In this document: positions 1 through 12,629 of the stretch, piece by piece
Position numbering within the stretch: the stretch's first letter is position 1
Layout: every line of letters starts with the position of its first letter
Assembly: GCA_030248225.1 (NCBI GenBank)
Contig: JASANE010009783.1
Location: 1 to 64,000, forward strand
DNA: 64,000 nt
Origin: Trileptium ribeirensis
Taxonomy: Eukaryota > Nematoda > Enoplea > Enoplida > Thoracostomopsidae
Direction: 5' to 3'
Notes under the pieces: model-generated
Seen by the model: only the letters and a program-made list of their open reading frames with translations
What the model was told of the DNA's origin: nothing
Databases searched by the model: none
Made by a program: the position numbers and the translations under genes

Positions 1-534
1 TGGCTCATGTTTCAATCTTCAGCCATTGCCGTCTTCCACTTTTCGTGGTAGATCAGACGACAGACAAACGTAGTTGAAACAAAAAAGTTTTAAGATGTTT
101 TGTGGCAGTCAGCCTCGTTCCCTGTCGGCGTGGCACAGAATATGAAATTTTGATTCGGTAAAAGCCACCGACAGCGTAAACTGTTGTGTCATATTTATCT
201 TAAAAACAGAATTCAAACTCTATCAATTTTCTCTTGAAATCTATGTTTCGATCAGACATCTTTTGATCATTTGCTTAGTCGGGTACGCGTTGATGAGTTT
301 TGTCAAAATACCGAACTGAATCGTGCAAAAATTGGCGTTTACGAAACAATTTTGCTACTGTTATTCTACCGTTTATTGAACGCGAACATGGGTTCCAGTC
401 GTACATAACGAAAATCCTGATTTGTGCGCGGCCTATTGGTTTTAAGACCGTGAACGGATTTGACAAAAGAGTTTATCAGGTCCCCTTACCTAATAGTAGA
501 TCCACAAGTGTTCATTATGTATGTTTCGGTTTAG

Positions 535-641
535 CTCGACGATATGTGATCGTACATTATGAGCTTTAATCAACCCACAACGACGCTGAAGTTGCCAATG
601 TCTAGCGCGATGATTTTGTCGATGAAAGATCTTATCCCCAC
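535..641 (+). pseudogene. IPO11 exon a, copy 1 (broken)
   Basis: Counterpart of the copy 3 exon at 28,247-28,354. The acceptor (ggtttag) and the GTACGT donor are kept, but indels put stops in the reading frame: the QPxNDAEVA stretch and the MILSMKDLI stretch lie in different frames. The assignment to importin-11 is itself tentative. Confidence 0.45.
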
Positions 642-1857
642 GTACGTTAATAGCAATAATAATTACTGACACAATACTGAATGCAGAAGTGGCTTTGTCG
701 GCAAATTTCAAAAGCTTATTTGATTAAAATTAATATTATATTGCTATACCTTACCTTGGTGTAGCACTGTGTACATATCATTATGGCAATCAAAAAAAAT
801 ACGAAGCAATTTTTACCTAATGATAGGCAAGAATTTAATTTTATTCCCTATATACAGTTCTTGCCAGAAATGAATGCTGCTTACTCGATATCCCGCACTC
901 TGATCGTTCGATGTTCGATCTCAGCTAGCTCGATGTTCGCTCAGTGCTCGCTCGCTAGATAGATGCGTCAGTCATACAGGCGACTGTATGTAATTATTGT
1001 TCAATTATATTACAGACAGAGTCGTGTGAAATTTTTTTAGAATTTCTTGTAATAAGTCGTGTTTTATACGGTTTGAGCGTCGTTTATAGATTTTCAGTTG
1101 CAGCAACGCCGAATGCACAGCCTATTTCAAATTGCTTTACTGAAACCATTCTATGATGAGAAAACTAACATATTTCTTTGAAAACCATATACAGAAATCG
1201 CCAGGAATGAGTGTTACTTTTCAAACGAACGAACATCGAACAAAGTTTATTCATTCTCGAACAAAACTCGAGCATATTTCGAACAGTTCTCGGAGAAATT
1301 TAAAAAAGCTCTCCAACATTTCGAGCACGTCTCGAACAAAATTCGAACACATTTCAAACAAAATTTTAATTTATCAAACTAACATGCAGCGAACGTCGAA
1401 TGAACAACAGTCGTTTCTGGCGAGTGCTGTAGCTTTTTCGATTGTTGATAGTGGCTTACTGTTGTCTGGCGCATTATTGCTTTGCTAACCTAAAAACTAG
1501 AATCCTGGTCATGCGTTAAAAAATGTGGTATAAGATCTTGTGGTAATGCTCAATATAGAGATGAGTATTTAATTAAGAAAGTGATGAGAAACAGGCATAG
1601 AACAAAAGATTTCTTCTACAGTGACGATAAATACGGACACTTATGGAATTTACAAATCGCATCTTTTAAGCAAAACTGGTAATTTGCTAAGAGTCATTTT
1701 CACGGAGTTGCAATTTAATACTTGCGTTATCGAATCCACACTACGCGAATAAGATTGCCTGTAACTTCGTAACTCGTGCGCCTTATTATGAAGCTCTAAA
1801 TTGTGGAAGTGTCAATAATTTTATACCAAAAGTATTGAAAATATCTGGCATCTGCAG
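642..1857. other. Intron-like sequence, copy 1
   Basis: No exon recognised. It contains a run of degenerate TCGAACA-type repeats (about 1,225-1,400) that happens to give an open frame of 111 codons, and a GATCGTTCGATGTTCGAT-rich patch around 895-960. Both recur in the other copies. Confidence 0.6.
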
Positions 1858-2212
1858 CGCCCTGAGAGGATTACTGTGGACGGGTTCCGTGCAGATTTAA
1901 CGGTGATCAAATTTATTTATAATGTTACTTTGTTTGAGGCCGACTGTATGAAGACGAATTGTCGCGAACGCGTCTGGACAAAGCGTTGAACAACGTTCTT
2001 AAAGCTATTGCTGGATCTCCAAGAATTTGACGCCATCGGTTATATTCGATGGCTTAGCGATAGTCTAACGATCGCGGTTGACGTTGTGCTATGGTTTCAC
2101 TTAGCCGGTTCCGGCAACTTACCGGCATTTTTGATGCTCAAATTCCTCAATCTACCATCAAATTTCCTTCTTTTGATGCAGGAGTATAAACCGTTGAAGG
2201 TTCTCGACACAG
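1858..2212 (+). pseudogene. IPO11 exon b, copy 1 (frameshifted)
   Basis: Counterpart of 29,564-29,914. The splice donor (ACAG|GTACAG) is intact and the end of the exon reads QEYKPLKVLDTG. An extra T near 2,001 and further indels near 2,155-2,170 break the frame that is open in copy 3. Substitutions such as IDAIG to FDAIG are also seen. Confidence 0.8.
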
Positions 2213-3051
2213 GTACAGTTTAGAAATAGCTGCCGCCTTTCGACCAGACAGCGAGCGGTTGCTATTACCAGCACGGGAATATCGAACAAGCAGGTGGCCA
2301 GGCACTGTACTAGCCAAAACCTGGTTGCCACTGGCTTCTATACTCGTTCGCTTGGACAGACAGTCATTTCTGGCGAGTAATAAATTGTATTTTAATTATT
2401 AACTCAAGTCCAGTACTCGGTAGAATGATAGTTATGAAAATGTACTGGTGTTATGGAAAATGTCTTGCATTAGCAATTTTATGTTCAGATCTAGAACAAA
2501 ATTTCGAGCGCACTTCGAAAAGACAGAGATCAAATAATAATGGAAGGAATAGCTCAAGTCGTTTATGGCTAGATACGTCGGAGCTGCTGATAGTATTACA
2601 TCTTCACTTGCCCGTTAGGCGACAGTCATGTCTGGCCATTATTGTACAATATTTGTTACCGGTGAAGGAAGAGTGTAGGCTGTAGTTTTAGTGCTAACTC
2701 ATTCTGTGACTATGAGTTATTGTTTAGTTTTGCTTCTGTTTTTGTTTAGCAGGTGATAGATTTGCCTGGTTTTATGTATCAATGATAAAAACAGCATGAA
2801 AACGCGAAAAACTGCCAGTTACAAAAACCCCAGTTAATCTGAGGGGCACCGCTTTGCCACAGCTAGCATAAGGAAAACTTCATCCAGTTATTTCGAGTTT
2901 GCCAAGGTCCGAGCGGGGGTCCTTAGCTCAAAGCCGTAGGTGAAATTTTGGTCCTGTTGAGATTTTGGCCAGATTATTGCAATATAACAATACCTGTTAA
3001 CTGTTGAAATATAACTAAACCTAGATTATTAATATTTGTGCCGGTTTTTAG
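2213..3051. other. Intron, copy 1
   Basis: No coding signal. Much of 2,221-2,990 is nearly identical to copy 3 (29,923-30,690), in contrast with the noisy flanks. Confidence 0.6.
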
Positions 3052-3236
3052 GAAGTGAACCCTATATCGATCCATGTCAACCCGGCGAGCCAGAGAACGA
3101 AAGAGATCGACTCGCGCTTGTGGCACACGAAATTATAAATACGGTTCTTTCACAGGATAAGCTGACCGAGGTTGTCAACTGCCTTTTCGCTAACCATTTG
3201 GGCTTGTCACAACAAGACCTTGAGCAGTGGGAAAGG
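3052..3236 (+). pseudogene. IPO11 exon c, copy 1 (open; best reading of this exon)
   Basis: Bounded by a gtttttag acceptor and a GTAAGA donor. Two leading bases complete a Gly codon with the trailing G of exon b, followed by 61 codons and a phase-0 end. It reads ...LALVAHEIINTVLSQDKL... and ends LEQWER. This matches the importin-11 segment in which a conserved AHKIK...LTE...LTxEEL..WEE stretch precedes the SLRP motif. The copy 3 version (30,756-30,942) is frameshifted, so this copy gives the cleanest protein. It is labelled pseudogene only because it is not contiguous with the 3' exons in this assembly. Confidence 0.8.
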
Positions 3237-4501
3237 GTAAGAAGTTTTTTTTGTGTTGGCACTTAATTTAGTGGCCGAATCAAAGTGTGTGGGGAACTGA
3301 GTAAAAAGCTATATCATTCTAGTTGATCGTCATCGTTCATATTTTCACGAAAACTCAGTAAAAACGTTTGTAGTCATATTTTTCATGTCCTAGTCTAGTT
3401 ATAATTATATTGGGATGGCTTTGTCGTAAAGTTCGACTAGTGAAATTACCTGACCAGTCGTATTTGAAAATCGTCGGTGGTTGACGTACAGCCAACAAAA
3501 CTTACGTAATTGGAAGCGATCCACGCCGTCTTTGAGATGGCTTCCGTTGGTAATACCCGTTCTGTCTTGGGCTCTCCATTCCCTGAAAATTTTGGCAGGG
3601 GCATGAACCAGGGGCATTCGACGAAAATTTTGCTAGGGGGCATTTTGCCAAGAGAAAAACGGTTAAAAATCGTGTGCGGAAACACCGCCAAAACGCTTAT
3701 TCGATGGAAAGCAGTTTAATTGAAGCACATTTTGATAAGATTGCGAAATTTTTCTTTCAGGAATTTGAGTACAAGTTTTGATCGGAGTTTTTGTCATTTG
3801 GGGTTGTTGTTATCGAGTGGAAAGGAATTTTGTCAAGAGAAGATGAACTGGGGAAGCCCGAACACGAACCGGGGGACTCGGGTTTTGTCGCGGGGCACTT
3901 GAAAATCCCAAGGGGTATACCCCACCACCCAACTCCAATTTGCAGTACACGGTTAAAGTATGAGCCTCTTATCCGTGTTGCCAACTTCGTTGCTGGCGGC
4001 AGTGAGGGAGGAGGCCCTGTAACTCCTTATGCATGATGGACTTTGTGGGGGTTATCGGTCTGCCGGGAGTCTCTTTATAATCTGCCATCTTGGGGTCCTT
4101 AGCACCGCGAGGTGTATCCGCTTGATGTCCAAGGCCCTTTTCTCCAAAAATCGCTGTCGGTGTTTACGGAAGCCCCGCACTACAATCAGCCTGCGCAGCC
4201 ATGGCCGCGGCGGCTCGGGTTTAAGGGTCGCTGAGGTAACTCAACATAGGAGCTCAGAATAGTCAAATTTGTGCTATAATTTTTTAGTTACACAGTAGAT
4301 TATCCGGCTGAGTAATAAATATACGAAGGTTTTCTGTTTACTTAAGCAGTGTCTATACCATCGACTCGAATGTATTCCATGATTTCGCCGTGTTAATGTA
4401 TGTTTTCTTACTGGGTTTCCTTCGATTTGCTTGTGACTAATGTTTCAGTCATGTGTATGTTTAGTTTGAATGTAGAGCTAAAATATTTTTCAGAATTTCA
4501 G
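3237..4501. other. Intron with an ACTGGGCTCTCC-family element, copy 1
   Basis: Holds an interspersed element (about 3,568-3,955) with the phrases CATTTTGCCAAGAGAAAAA and GAACCGGGGGACTCGGG that recur elsewhere in the window. It also holds a GC-rich patch at 4,130-4,240, conserved in copies 2 and 3. No exon seen. Confidence 0.6.
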
Positions 4502-4697
4502 GATCCCGAGTGTTTTGCAAGTGCCGATGAAAACGAGGCCTGGCGTGTAAGCCTCCGTCCCGCAGCCGAAAGTCTTTTCATAACGATCGTTCACAATCAT
4601 CATACACTTTTAACTCCACTTTTGAGCAGCTGGTTCGAGCGGCTGAAAACTCCCGTCGATCCAGGAAACTTGCATGAAGTGCTCCAAAGAGATTCAT
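4502..4697 (+). pseudogene. IPO11 exon d, copy 1 (open; best reading of this exon)
   Basis: Acceptor aatttcag, donor GATTCAT|GTGAGT. It is phase 0 at the start, has 65 codons and one trailing base, and joins exon c as WER-DPECF. It contains the SLRP motif typical of importin-11 (WRVSLRPAAESLF, then LLTPLL) and ends VLQRDS. Copy 2 is also open and differs by two bases in 196, one of them synonymous. Copy 3 is broken by several indels. Confidence 0.82.
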
Positions 4698-4880
4698 GTG
4701 AGTTATAGTTTGTAACGCTACTGCAGTGTTTGAGGCATAGTTGGAGGTGGTGATTCGAGCAGCTGGTTCGAGCGGCTGAAAACTCCCGTCGATCCAGGAA
4801 ACTTGCATGAAGTGCTCCAAAGAGATTCATGTGAGTTATAGTTTGTAACGCTACTGCAGTGTTTGAGGCATAGTTGGAGG
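4624..4880 (+). repeat. 133-bp tandem duplication spanning exon d 3' end and donor
   Basis: The segment from the AGCAGCTGGTTCGAGCGG stretch through the exon d donor and about 55 bases of intron occurs twice, at 4,624-4,748 and 4,757-4,880, a spacing of 133. It therefore supplies a second potential 5' splice site at about 4,830. Copies 2 and 3 show the same layout, but there the second unit has diverged. In copy 1 the second unit is nearly identical to the first. Confidence 0.85.
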
Positions 4881-7800
4881 CGATGATTATGAAAGTTAGT
4901 TTGAGATGCGTTGCTGCAATCGACGCGAATTATTTTTACACTTTTACAGTCGAACTATGAATATAACCGGGAGACGCGCCTAACGTTACACATTATGGGT
5001 TTCGCTGCGAAAATAGTTATATATATTTTGATGCCTTGTGCATTGTTGAGTGCCTTTGTGCCGGGGTCCTGGCATACTCATGATAAACGATTAAGATCAT
5101 TGTCGAGCTAAGCAATCTACACTTTCAATGATCAAAGCAAATTTTTTGGACCACGTAATTTTGATGATGAGGCTTTTCCAATCGCCCAAAATTTTTGCGT
5201 TGGTCATGAACGGGAGGGGAGCCGTATTTATCTAGGGGGCATGAAATTATTTAGGCGTCATTGCTTGACCCGGTAAGGGGGTTGCTTTTCAATCTAAAAA
5301 TAGTCGACGTTCAGTGCTTTAATACTCGAATGGATACTAAATTACTTTCAAAATGCTGTCCAGATGTACTATTAAGGTTGAAAGCATTTTAATCAAAAAC
5401 TTCTTACTAAATTAATCAAAATATAAGCTTTGAAATGAAATTTTTGGAAATATTTTATGTCAACTAGAGGATGTCAAGTGGGGACAATAAAATTGACAGA
5501 TGCGTTGAACCAGTGATAACCCAAATTTTATGACCTTTCCACTCGCCAAAAATGTGAGGGATCTTCAGGGTTCTTTTTTGGGGAAAATTTAGAGTTTGGG
5601 ATTTCTATTTTTTCCAAATGCAGCAAAATGCAAAATTTTGCCATGTGAAACATTATTTACTGTCGCTTATACATTGTGACGGCAGTAACGGCCTTATTAA
5701 GTGTCGTAACTGCTTTATATTGCATCATTTCTCGTTGCGGAACTCAGTCACTGATACACATGCCATTTGAGCCGTGGAACGTTACTACGTTTAGAATTGA
5801 CATTGCTTCTGGAGTTTTGTATGATGGAGAATAAAAATAAAAATAAAACCCGGCGTTTCTTTAAAATTTGTTTCCTATATGGGAGCGAACATGGGGATTT
5901 GAGTGTGTGGAGAAGGGATGGACGAGATATCAGAATAAACAATAATGAAATGCCTGAAAGTGGAGAAGCCTCGAACGATGACTCAAAAGATGAAGCCAGC
6001 AACTACTGGTATCCTGTCCGCATTCCTATTTATACATAGAGAATATTTTATTAAAAGATCAATTATGTGACTGTTTCCTGTACAATAAGACCGGTAGACG
6101 TTTCCAAATTACCGCTCTTGCCTGTCGCTCGAATGGTATTGGTGTGCCGTAGAAAAAGCTAATGTCCCTAGCCCAGTTGGCTGATGCTCAGTTGGCCTCA
6201 ATGCCCCTTATGGGAGCATATTTTGAGGTTACTTTTTGGTGGCTTCTTTATTTGTAACCAAGTTAAACCAATCTCTACTTTACGCTGTTCTTTATGAGTG
6301 GTGCTTAACTGTTTGTCTTTTGTAATGATACCACAAAATTAATCATCGGTACATAGTAATGTTTTTGACTTTCTATCAAAAAATTTCTTTATCACGAAGT
6401 TCATATTGCTATATCCTATCTCTTTAAGTTTAAGGAATATGCCACTAATTTGAGTCACAGATACGGCATCTATAGGGTCTTTAGATTTAATTGGTCTTTC
6501 AATAAATCATAGTAGTCTTTCAAAATCTAAGTGTTTCGTATTCAACTGCAGTTAACATAGATATCTATTCGGTTTGGCCGAACATCATCGGTTTAGCGAA
6601 AACATTCCCGCCCTAAAAGTGACATTTTTCGCATAACCAGTTCTCGCCGAAGGGCAGACGATAAGAATACTCGAAGTGGGAAGTAATGATCCAATTGCGG
6701 ATGTCGGCTTAGAATCATGCAGGCGGTAAGTCAAGTTTTCCGATTGCCAAAGACAATTAACTGGCAGGTGTAACAAGTTAATAGCAAAAGTGCTACCGTT
6801 GAAGACAAGCAGCAAGGTTATGGAATCCTGGTATGCACAATGTGGACAGTGATGTTGTCATTGCCAAGACGATGTGAGACGGACCTAGTCGATCCTGATG
6901 GCATGACCTTACTAATCAGATTTTATTGCAAATGTCAATAAACTGGCGGCGAAAAACAAAGGTCACAAACTTCGGAATTATAAGGTTTTACGAGCGTGCT
7001 CAAATTTGAATTATTTCAAATTATGCACCATAATGTACAATATCTTTGTATAATGATATTCATATAATTACATAATGTTATATGAAACACAAACATTCGA
7101 GTAGTTGGCAGTATAAACGTCTAAGCCTTTAAGCTTAAAGTATGCCGTGAATAACAATACAGGTATTTGAAATTTGGCCTCTCCAAATTGTTGCTAAGTT
7201 TTAAAGCGTCTATATTTACAGAAACGAGTGAAGCGCATTCCGGCGAGCGAGAGTCTGAGTGGTGAGAACAATAATTTTCTGAAGTCGTTGTAGAATATAT
7301 ACAAACAAAGCCTATACAGTACCAGGTGCATTATATAAACCGTAAGTGATGAGTCATAACTAATGCCTCTTTTGATAGCCAACGACGGACGAGTAACAAA
7401 AACAATTAAATCAACAATTTAATAAATTCAATAACACTAATTGACCGCGAAAAAATAATGAAAAAGTCAAACAGACACTTGAAGAAAATCTCATTTTTCA
7501 TACCAAATATGAAGCAGAAGTGCTGACATCTTGCCACACAATATTTTGAAAACACTTCGGAATGAGCTTGTTGGCCGCGAAAAAAGCCCATATCCGACAC
7601 TAAAACTAACAATAAGCACACATTTAGGAGCATTTCCCACGACTTTTCACCAAATATGAAATTTGGCGCCAACTATAAGCTTATAGACTCCAGATTGGGA
7701 AGTAGTTGAAAAACTTGTTATATATCATTGGAAAGCCCTGGTATGGCCTATTAGTTTGCTATTAGTAAAGCTACATGGAATAGGCCTATTAGTTTGCAGA

Positions 7801-8269
7801 TACCTGGTTCAGTTATTGAGAAAAGTCGCAAAAACTGGAGGGGGTGCCCGAAAAATGGGCCAAAATGACGTCATTTTGTCCCATAACTTTTCCCACGGGA
7901 AAAGTTCTGTCACCCTCCGTCACTACACCTGGATCGTCTATCAGTGAACAATGGAACGGTTATCCGTCCAAGATAGAGCTATCTTGTATCAAAATTCGTC
8001 CAACCCGCGCCCGTTATCGAGTATCCAGGTGCGACGGACACACAGACACACACTGACAGGATCCTCCTCTAACCCCCCTCCAGTCACCAAGAATTTAAAA
8101 ATTCTCGTTCCACTCGAATTCAATAAATTTTTCCGGAGTGGAAATATCACAATTTTGCGAGATCTACTTTTCATGCGTAAATTTGCTCCGACTGTGCGCA
8201 TCGTAAAGCGTTGAAAATGTGATATTGCAAAAACAATAACCAATTATTTATTCATTTAGATTGTTTCAG
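4881..8269. other. Intron, copy 1
   Basis: No exon recognised across 3.4 kb. The 3' part (about 7,830-8,200) carries an interspersed repeat with the near-palindrome AACTTTTCCCACGGGAAAA and a CGACGGACACACAGACA tract. The same repeat sits in copies 2 and 3. Confidence 0.6.
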
Positions 8270-8845
8270 TATACTCTGCGCTTCTTGGTAGTGAGCAGCA
8301 CACGAACTCTGTGAACTAGTCGATTTTTGCTCGCTTCGCGTTAGATATTCATAGCGGCAGGTTGACGATCACCTCACTATCACCTTCCGGATCAACAGGG
8401 TTATCTCAATCTTCTCAGCGCGACCACTTGTACATCAGCCCCATTCTCCAGCCGTTCGCATCGTTTGGCTTTGGCGATCGATGGTGTGGTATCCGGTTTG
8501 GCATCGACGTTCAGACGCAGCTGTACGAATTCGTGGCCGCTCTGTTGCCGATTACGATATCGTGGTCCTGTTCGACGGCGTTCGAACTCTTCCACAGCTG
8601 TCGGTGATACAATTGACGAAGACACTTCAGGCCTCGACTCGCACGTTTCGTCGGGCTTGTTGCATTACGGCGATTGTACCGAGGCAGATGCGCATATGGT
8701 CATACGGCGCTAACTCGAGCCGACAGAATGGCGCACCGAGCTTTAAGCACATTGCTGCTTTTAGCCGTGTTACCGTCATTATGGAATTCGCCTGAGCTTT
8801 GTTTTGCAAGCCAGTGTCTTAGCTTTATTTGTGCCGATTGTGAAG
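8270..8845 (+). pseudogene. IPO11 exon e, copy 1 (frameshifted)
   Basis: Counterpart of 35,957-36,549. Acceptor (gtttcag) and donor (GTGAAG|GTGAGT) are in place, but the exon is 576 bp against 593 in copy 3. The importin-11 sequence is split over all three frames: DRWCGIRFGIDVQ-like, VALFDGVRTL-like and LLAVLPSLWNSP-like pieces. Missing bases are scattered, as expected from indel-type error or decay. Confidence 0.85.
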
Positions 8846-10726
8846 GTGAGTGCTTTAATTTTCGGCGAAATTAATTAATAGTAACCAGCGAAGTGTGAAA
8901 AATATAGCGATGGTGGTGTCATATTTATAGTTGTGATTATGCGTAATCATTGTAAGATGCTTTGGTGTTTGATGTATAGACCATCATGAACTCTAATGAC
9001 TGAATGTGTAGGGGCGATCCAGAGTATATTGACGTCCCCACAGGTTCACTCAGTTCTTGCCCTGAGGTAAATTTTGGTCTGTCTGTAAACCACGCCCTTC
9101 AGACATACTGTCCTGCGTGGTTAAAATATTAGCGGATTTTCTTCGTTGTGTAAATATATAGGAATCTTCACTATTTTGACTAAAAAATCCAAATTTCTTC
9201 TGCGATGCCGATAATAGCTTAAATTAAGTTTTTTTGGGTCCACATGTCCTTGGAATCGAATATTTTACGTGGACCCAAAAAATTTTGCTGGAATTGAGGC
9301 AGTCGTTGAGACATGGATCCGCTGAATAAAGTGTATTACAAAGTGCAGGCTTTCAGTCATTTGTGCTTACATCTGTATATAGTTGCTCAATGCTGGCGCA
9401 TCAACGTTTCGCCTGGCTTTTGGGACAGGCAGAGAGATTATATATTTGTATGATGTAACAATGTCAAATTGCGTTTTGAATTACGTTTTTTATTGTGTAA
9501 AATTTTCGTAAAATTATCTAGCCAAAATTGTAAGTTTGGACCCAGCGTTTGAAGACCTAGTGTTCCATTCTGAACAAAAACCTGGCTTAAATTTTCACTT
9601 GTTACAGAATCCATAAGTGCGGTTAGTTGTTAAATTACATATACTAGGTTTGACAGCTATAATACTAATTGTTCAAAAAGCCATAGTTAAACTCGGAGAT
9701 CGTCTTGGTGAACTGAGAGGAATTGCTCATTTATTTTCAAGAGTGATCCCCAGTTGACGCCCATAGGGTGTGTTCACAAACTCAATTTTTACTTTAAAAA
9801 TTGAGCTCAAAATTGATCAATACGTGACGTAAATTTTTAAACAAAAAAATTGTAGTAGTTTTTTTAAACTTTGAGGCAAAAATCCAAAACCAAACTTCTC
9901 CAGGTAGTACATGCTGTTGATGATCGGCCACAGGACACCTTAGTTCGAACTGTGTTCACAGGTTCAAATTTACCAAAATGATAAAGATTATTTCAAAATT
10001 TGAGCAAAGTTTTGAAAAACAGCGTGTGACGCCCTCAGGTATAATTTCAATAAGTTTTTAAGAAGCCAACTAATGTATATATAAATAAGATAGCAACCAG
10101 TTGTTCGCAAATCTTGGTTCATTAGTACTTAACTCAGTACTCAACGTAACATTTATTGAACCAAAGCGAAACCGATAATCAATTTGCTGCTATAAAATAC
10201 AGCAAAAACAGTGTGAGAAAACGTTATTGACTGTTCGATTTATATTTAATAATTAGGTGAAGTATCCAACTGTTCTAGAAAGGAAATTCCGAATTCGGAA
10301 AGTTAGTTTTGTACGTATCAAAGTTCAATAATATTCAAATGAGAAAACAGCGTCATGTTAGTAGCATGCGGCAGAAAATTTATTGCATTATACGTATGTC
10401 TGAAATAGGACCGACAAAGCCTATAGAATCGGTATGGTCTGGTCCGAATAATTATCTGCTCATTTTAAATCCAGGAATTAGTCATTACAGGTCGTTAATC
10501 GCCTTCAGAGATCGATAATATTTCACGTTTGTTATTTTGCGAGCTTCGCGACGTTAGAATGAATTAAATCTGCCAATCCATGGCGAACTTAGTCAAATGC
10601 TTACGGTCCCGCTCAACATAAACAAGGGGCCCATTTATTGTTCAATGTGTAAGCCCAGGAATGAGGCATCGATCCTACCACTAGCCTTCACAGACCTTGA
10701 ATAATTAATGTTTGCTGTTTTCCCAG
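8846..10726. other. Intron, copy 1
   Basis: No exon seen. It includes the ~275-bp element bounded by GTTCACACGCTC-type ends, best seen in copy 3 at 37,498-37,772. Confidence 0.6.
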
Positions 10727-10924
10727 TTGCCACGTCAGACGACGCGTACAGCTAATTGATGGCGGACTCGGTCAATGCTTTTAAGTCGCACTCGATCATC
10801 AACAAGCGGCCCATGTACATCTCCTTGACGACGGGATCGACCTGTGGAGAGTGCTTTGCGGGACTGTGTCGCACCGTTGCCGCAATGCTTTGCTCCAGCT
10901 ATTTCGTTTATGCCCGACCTATGA
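10727..10924 (+). pseudogene. IPO11 exon f, copy 1 (frameshifted)
   Basis: Counterpart of 38,464-38,665, with the same acceptor region and the GTAAGG donor. Pieces such as DHQQAAHVHLL are recoverable only by changing frame. 198 bp against 202 bp in copy 3. Confidence 0.8.
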
Positions 10925-11400
10925 GTAAGGGCAAGGGTCCGAGGTGTGCGGTTGATGGTTGAGGCTCTGAAATCTCACAAAAACACGAAATGAGTGCATA
11001 AAACGGAGAATGAAGAGCATTTGTTTACAAACGTTGTTTTTGTATCGAACATCAATGCAACTTATTGCAACACCCTTGTTATGAATGAGCGTTATTGTTT
11101 TGGTTTGGGTGTCTTACAATTGCTGTTAGTTACGGTGCCTGGGGAATCGGGTTTTGGGTACTATTTGGGAAGCGATCAGCGAGGGGCATTTAGGTAGCAC
11201 GGCAACAAAAATACACTGAATGAGAAAAAATGGCATTGACATTAGTCAATGAGCTTCCCAATGTGAATTTTGCGCACCTTTTAGTGATTACTGGGACTCT
11301 TATATGCCCCAGCCCCGCCTTGTTGGGTAAATGCTGGAGAGTTCGGTTGCCCTACAATATCGCTGTATCGGACCGGGTTACTTGCAGGCCTTTCTATACA

Positions 11401-11823
11401 GGGTCAGTAAACGAAAAATTTACTTGAACTGAAGGGTCAGTAGCAAGGGGTCATTTTCGGAACTAGGGTCATGAATCTTGGGGTCAGTAATTTTATAAAA
11501 ATTAATACAATATTTTTTTCTTTCAGGTGTCCCAACATACCTCTGTGGCGCTGGTTTTTTTCAGTTTTTGGCCATAATATATACATGCATATTTAGGTTT
11601 GGTGACCAAATAATTGATCGTTTATCCTACGATATGCGTGTATATGAGTTAGAAATTTTCTAGTGACCCCTTAAGGGGTCAATTTTTTGAAAAACGTAAA
11701 TTGTAAAGGGGTCGATTTTGCGAAAAAGTAGGGGTCGGTGTCTCGGGAGGGGGGGCGCTCGCCGGAAGGGGGGGAGCCGATCCTTGGGGTCTCCCCCCCT
11801 TTCCCCCCTCTAAAATAACCCGG
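11401..11823. mobile_element. CCGGGGTT-ended miniature element, copy 1 (left end degraded)
   Basis: Same element as 39,112-39,567, with repeated GACCCC/GGGGTC motifs and a G- then C-rich right end at 11,740-11,823. It sits just before the first palindrome turn. Confidence 0.7.
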
Positions 11824-12007
11824 GTCCTATTATCCAACTGAAATTAATCCTATAGAAGCTGTAAAAAGGCGTGCAACGAACCCTCTTCTGCCACTGCGGC
11901 AGTTATCATATGAGGCACGACTACAAGAAGCTGTTTACGAAACTCGCTCAGCATCACGTATGTTCCGGGATGGTAGATGTCGATATCCGGCTCCCAACAT
12001 TTACTCA

Positions 12008-12436
12008 TGGTCCTTTATGTGGTAATACTACGTTGGCACCTCAACAATTTACCCACGTTGCTACTTTTTCAGACCTACTGCGCACCAGGCACTAGCGTCA
12101 TCACTCAATCTTCGGTTGAGAAATTCAAACTGGCTCTCCGTACGCCAAAGGGGGCGCTACTACAATATTTAAACGATAGTGCTTCTGTCCTTTCCTGAAA
12201 TAGCATTGTCTTAATTGCCACTTGATCCCAATTGCGAGATCAAGTGTACTAAAGTATTGCGTCGTCATGAACGGCAAAGGTACGTTTAAATGATGTATAA
12301 ATGTTCATTGATACATATTTAAACAGACAACTGGATCGTAGCCGCTGGTCCATGTACTAATGTTAGACTAAGCAAATCAACATATCTATAGTATAGGTGC
12401 ACGAAGGGGTTACTGCACTAGGGACGTACCGCCCTC
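12008..12436. other. Spacer at the first palindrome turn
   Basis: The inverted arms run up to the words CCAACATTTA (about 12,000) and TAAATGTTGG (about 12,440). Between them about 430 bp shows little self-complementarity apart from a short hairpin at about 12,221-12,250 (CACTTGATC...GATCAAGTG). No gene recognised. This spacer and the arm tips are not found downstream of copy 3. Confidence 0.65.
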
Positions 12437-12629
12437 ACTAAATGTTGGGAGCCGGATAGATTGACACTCTACTATCCCGGAACATACGTGATGCTGAGCG
12501 AGTTTCGTAAACAGCTTCTTGTAGTCGTGCCTCATATGATAACTGCCGCAGTGGCAGAAAATAGATCCTCGTTGCATGCCTTAATACAGCTAAAATCCAT
12601 AGGAAAATTTCAGTGGATCAATGCCGGGG

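Larger units (their letters stand above)
1..12007 (+). repeat. Copy 1 of a ~12-kb inverted triplication (IPO11 middle exons)
   Basis: This block matches copy 2 (12,437-24,594, reverse complement) and copy 3 (27,703-39,640, same strand) along its length. Anchors are the first bases of the window, which recur inverted at about 24,594 and directly at 27,703, and the splice sites and exons listed separately. Differences are mostly 1-5 base indels in clusters. Some stretches, such as 1,103-1,570 against about 28,813-29,280, look identical base for base. The block starts at the window edge, so it may continue to the left. It could be a real duplication or an assembly artefact; see findings. Confidence 0.93.

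Noticed and set aside
300..569. An additional upstream IPO11 exon within the 89-codon frame (FATVILPFIEREHGFQSYIT)
   Set aside because: Weak resemblance only. The frame is not kept in copies 2 and 3, and no matching splice sites were found.
1153..1488. 111-codon open frame, identical at 28,863-29,198
   Set aside because: The translation is a by-product of degenerate TCGAACA repeats in an intron. Identity between copies extends into clearly noncoding sequence.
12089..12198. Short frame ending EKFKLALRTPKGALLQYLND at the first palindrome turn
   Set aside because: It looks protein-like but is short, has no identifiable family and lies in a low-confidence spacer.
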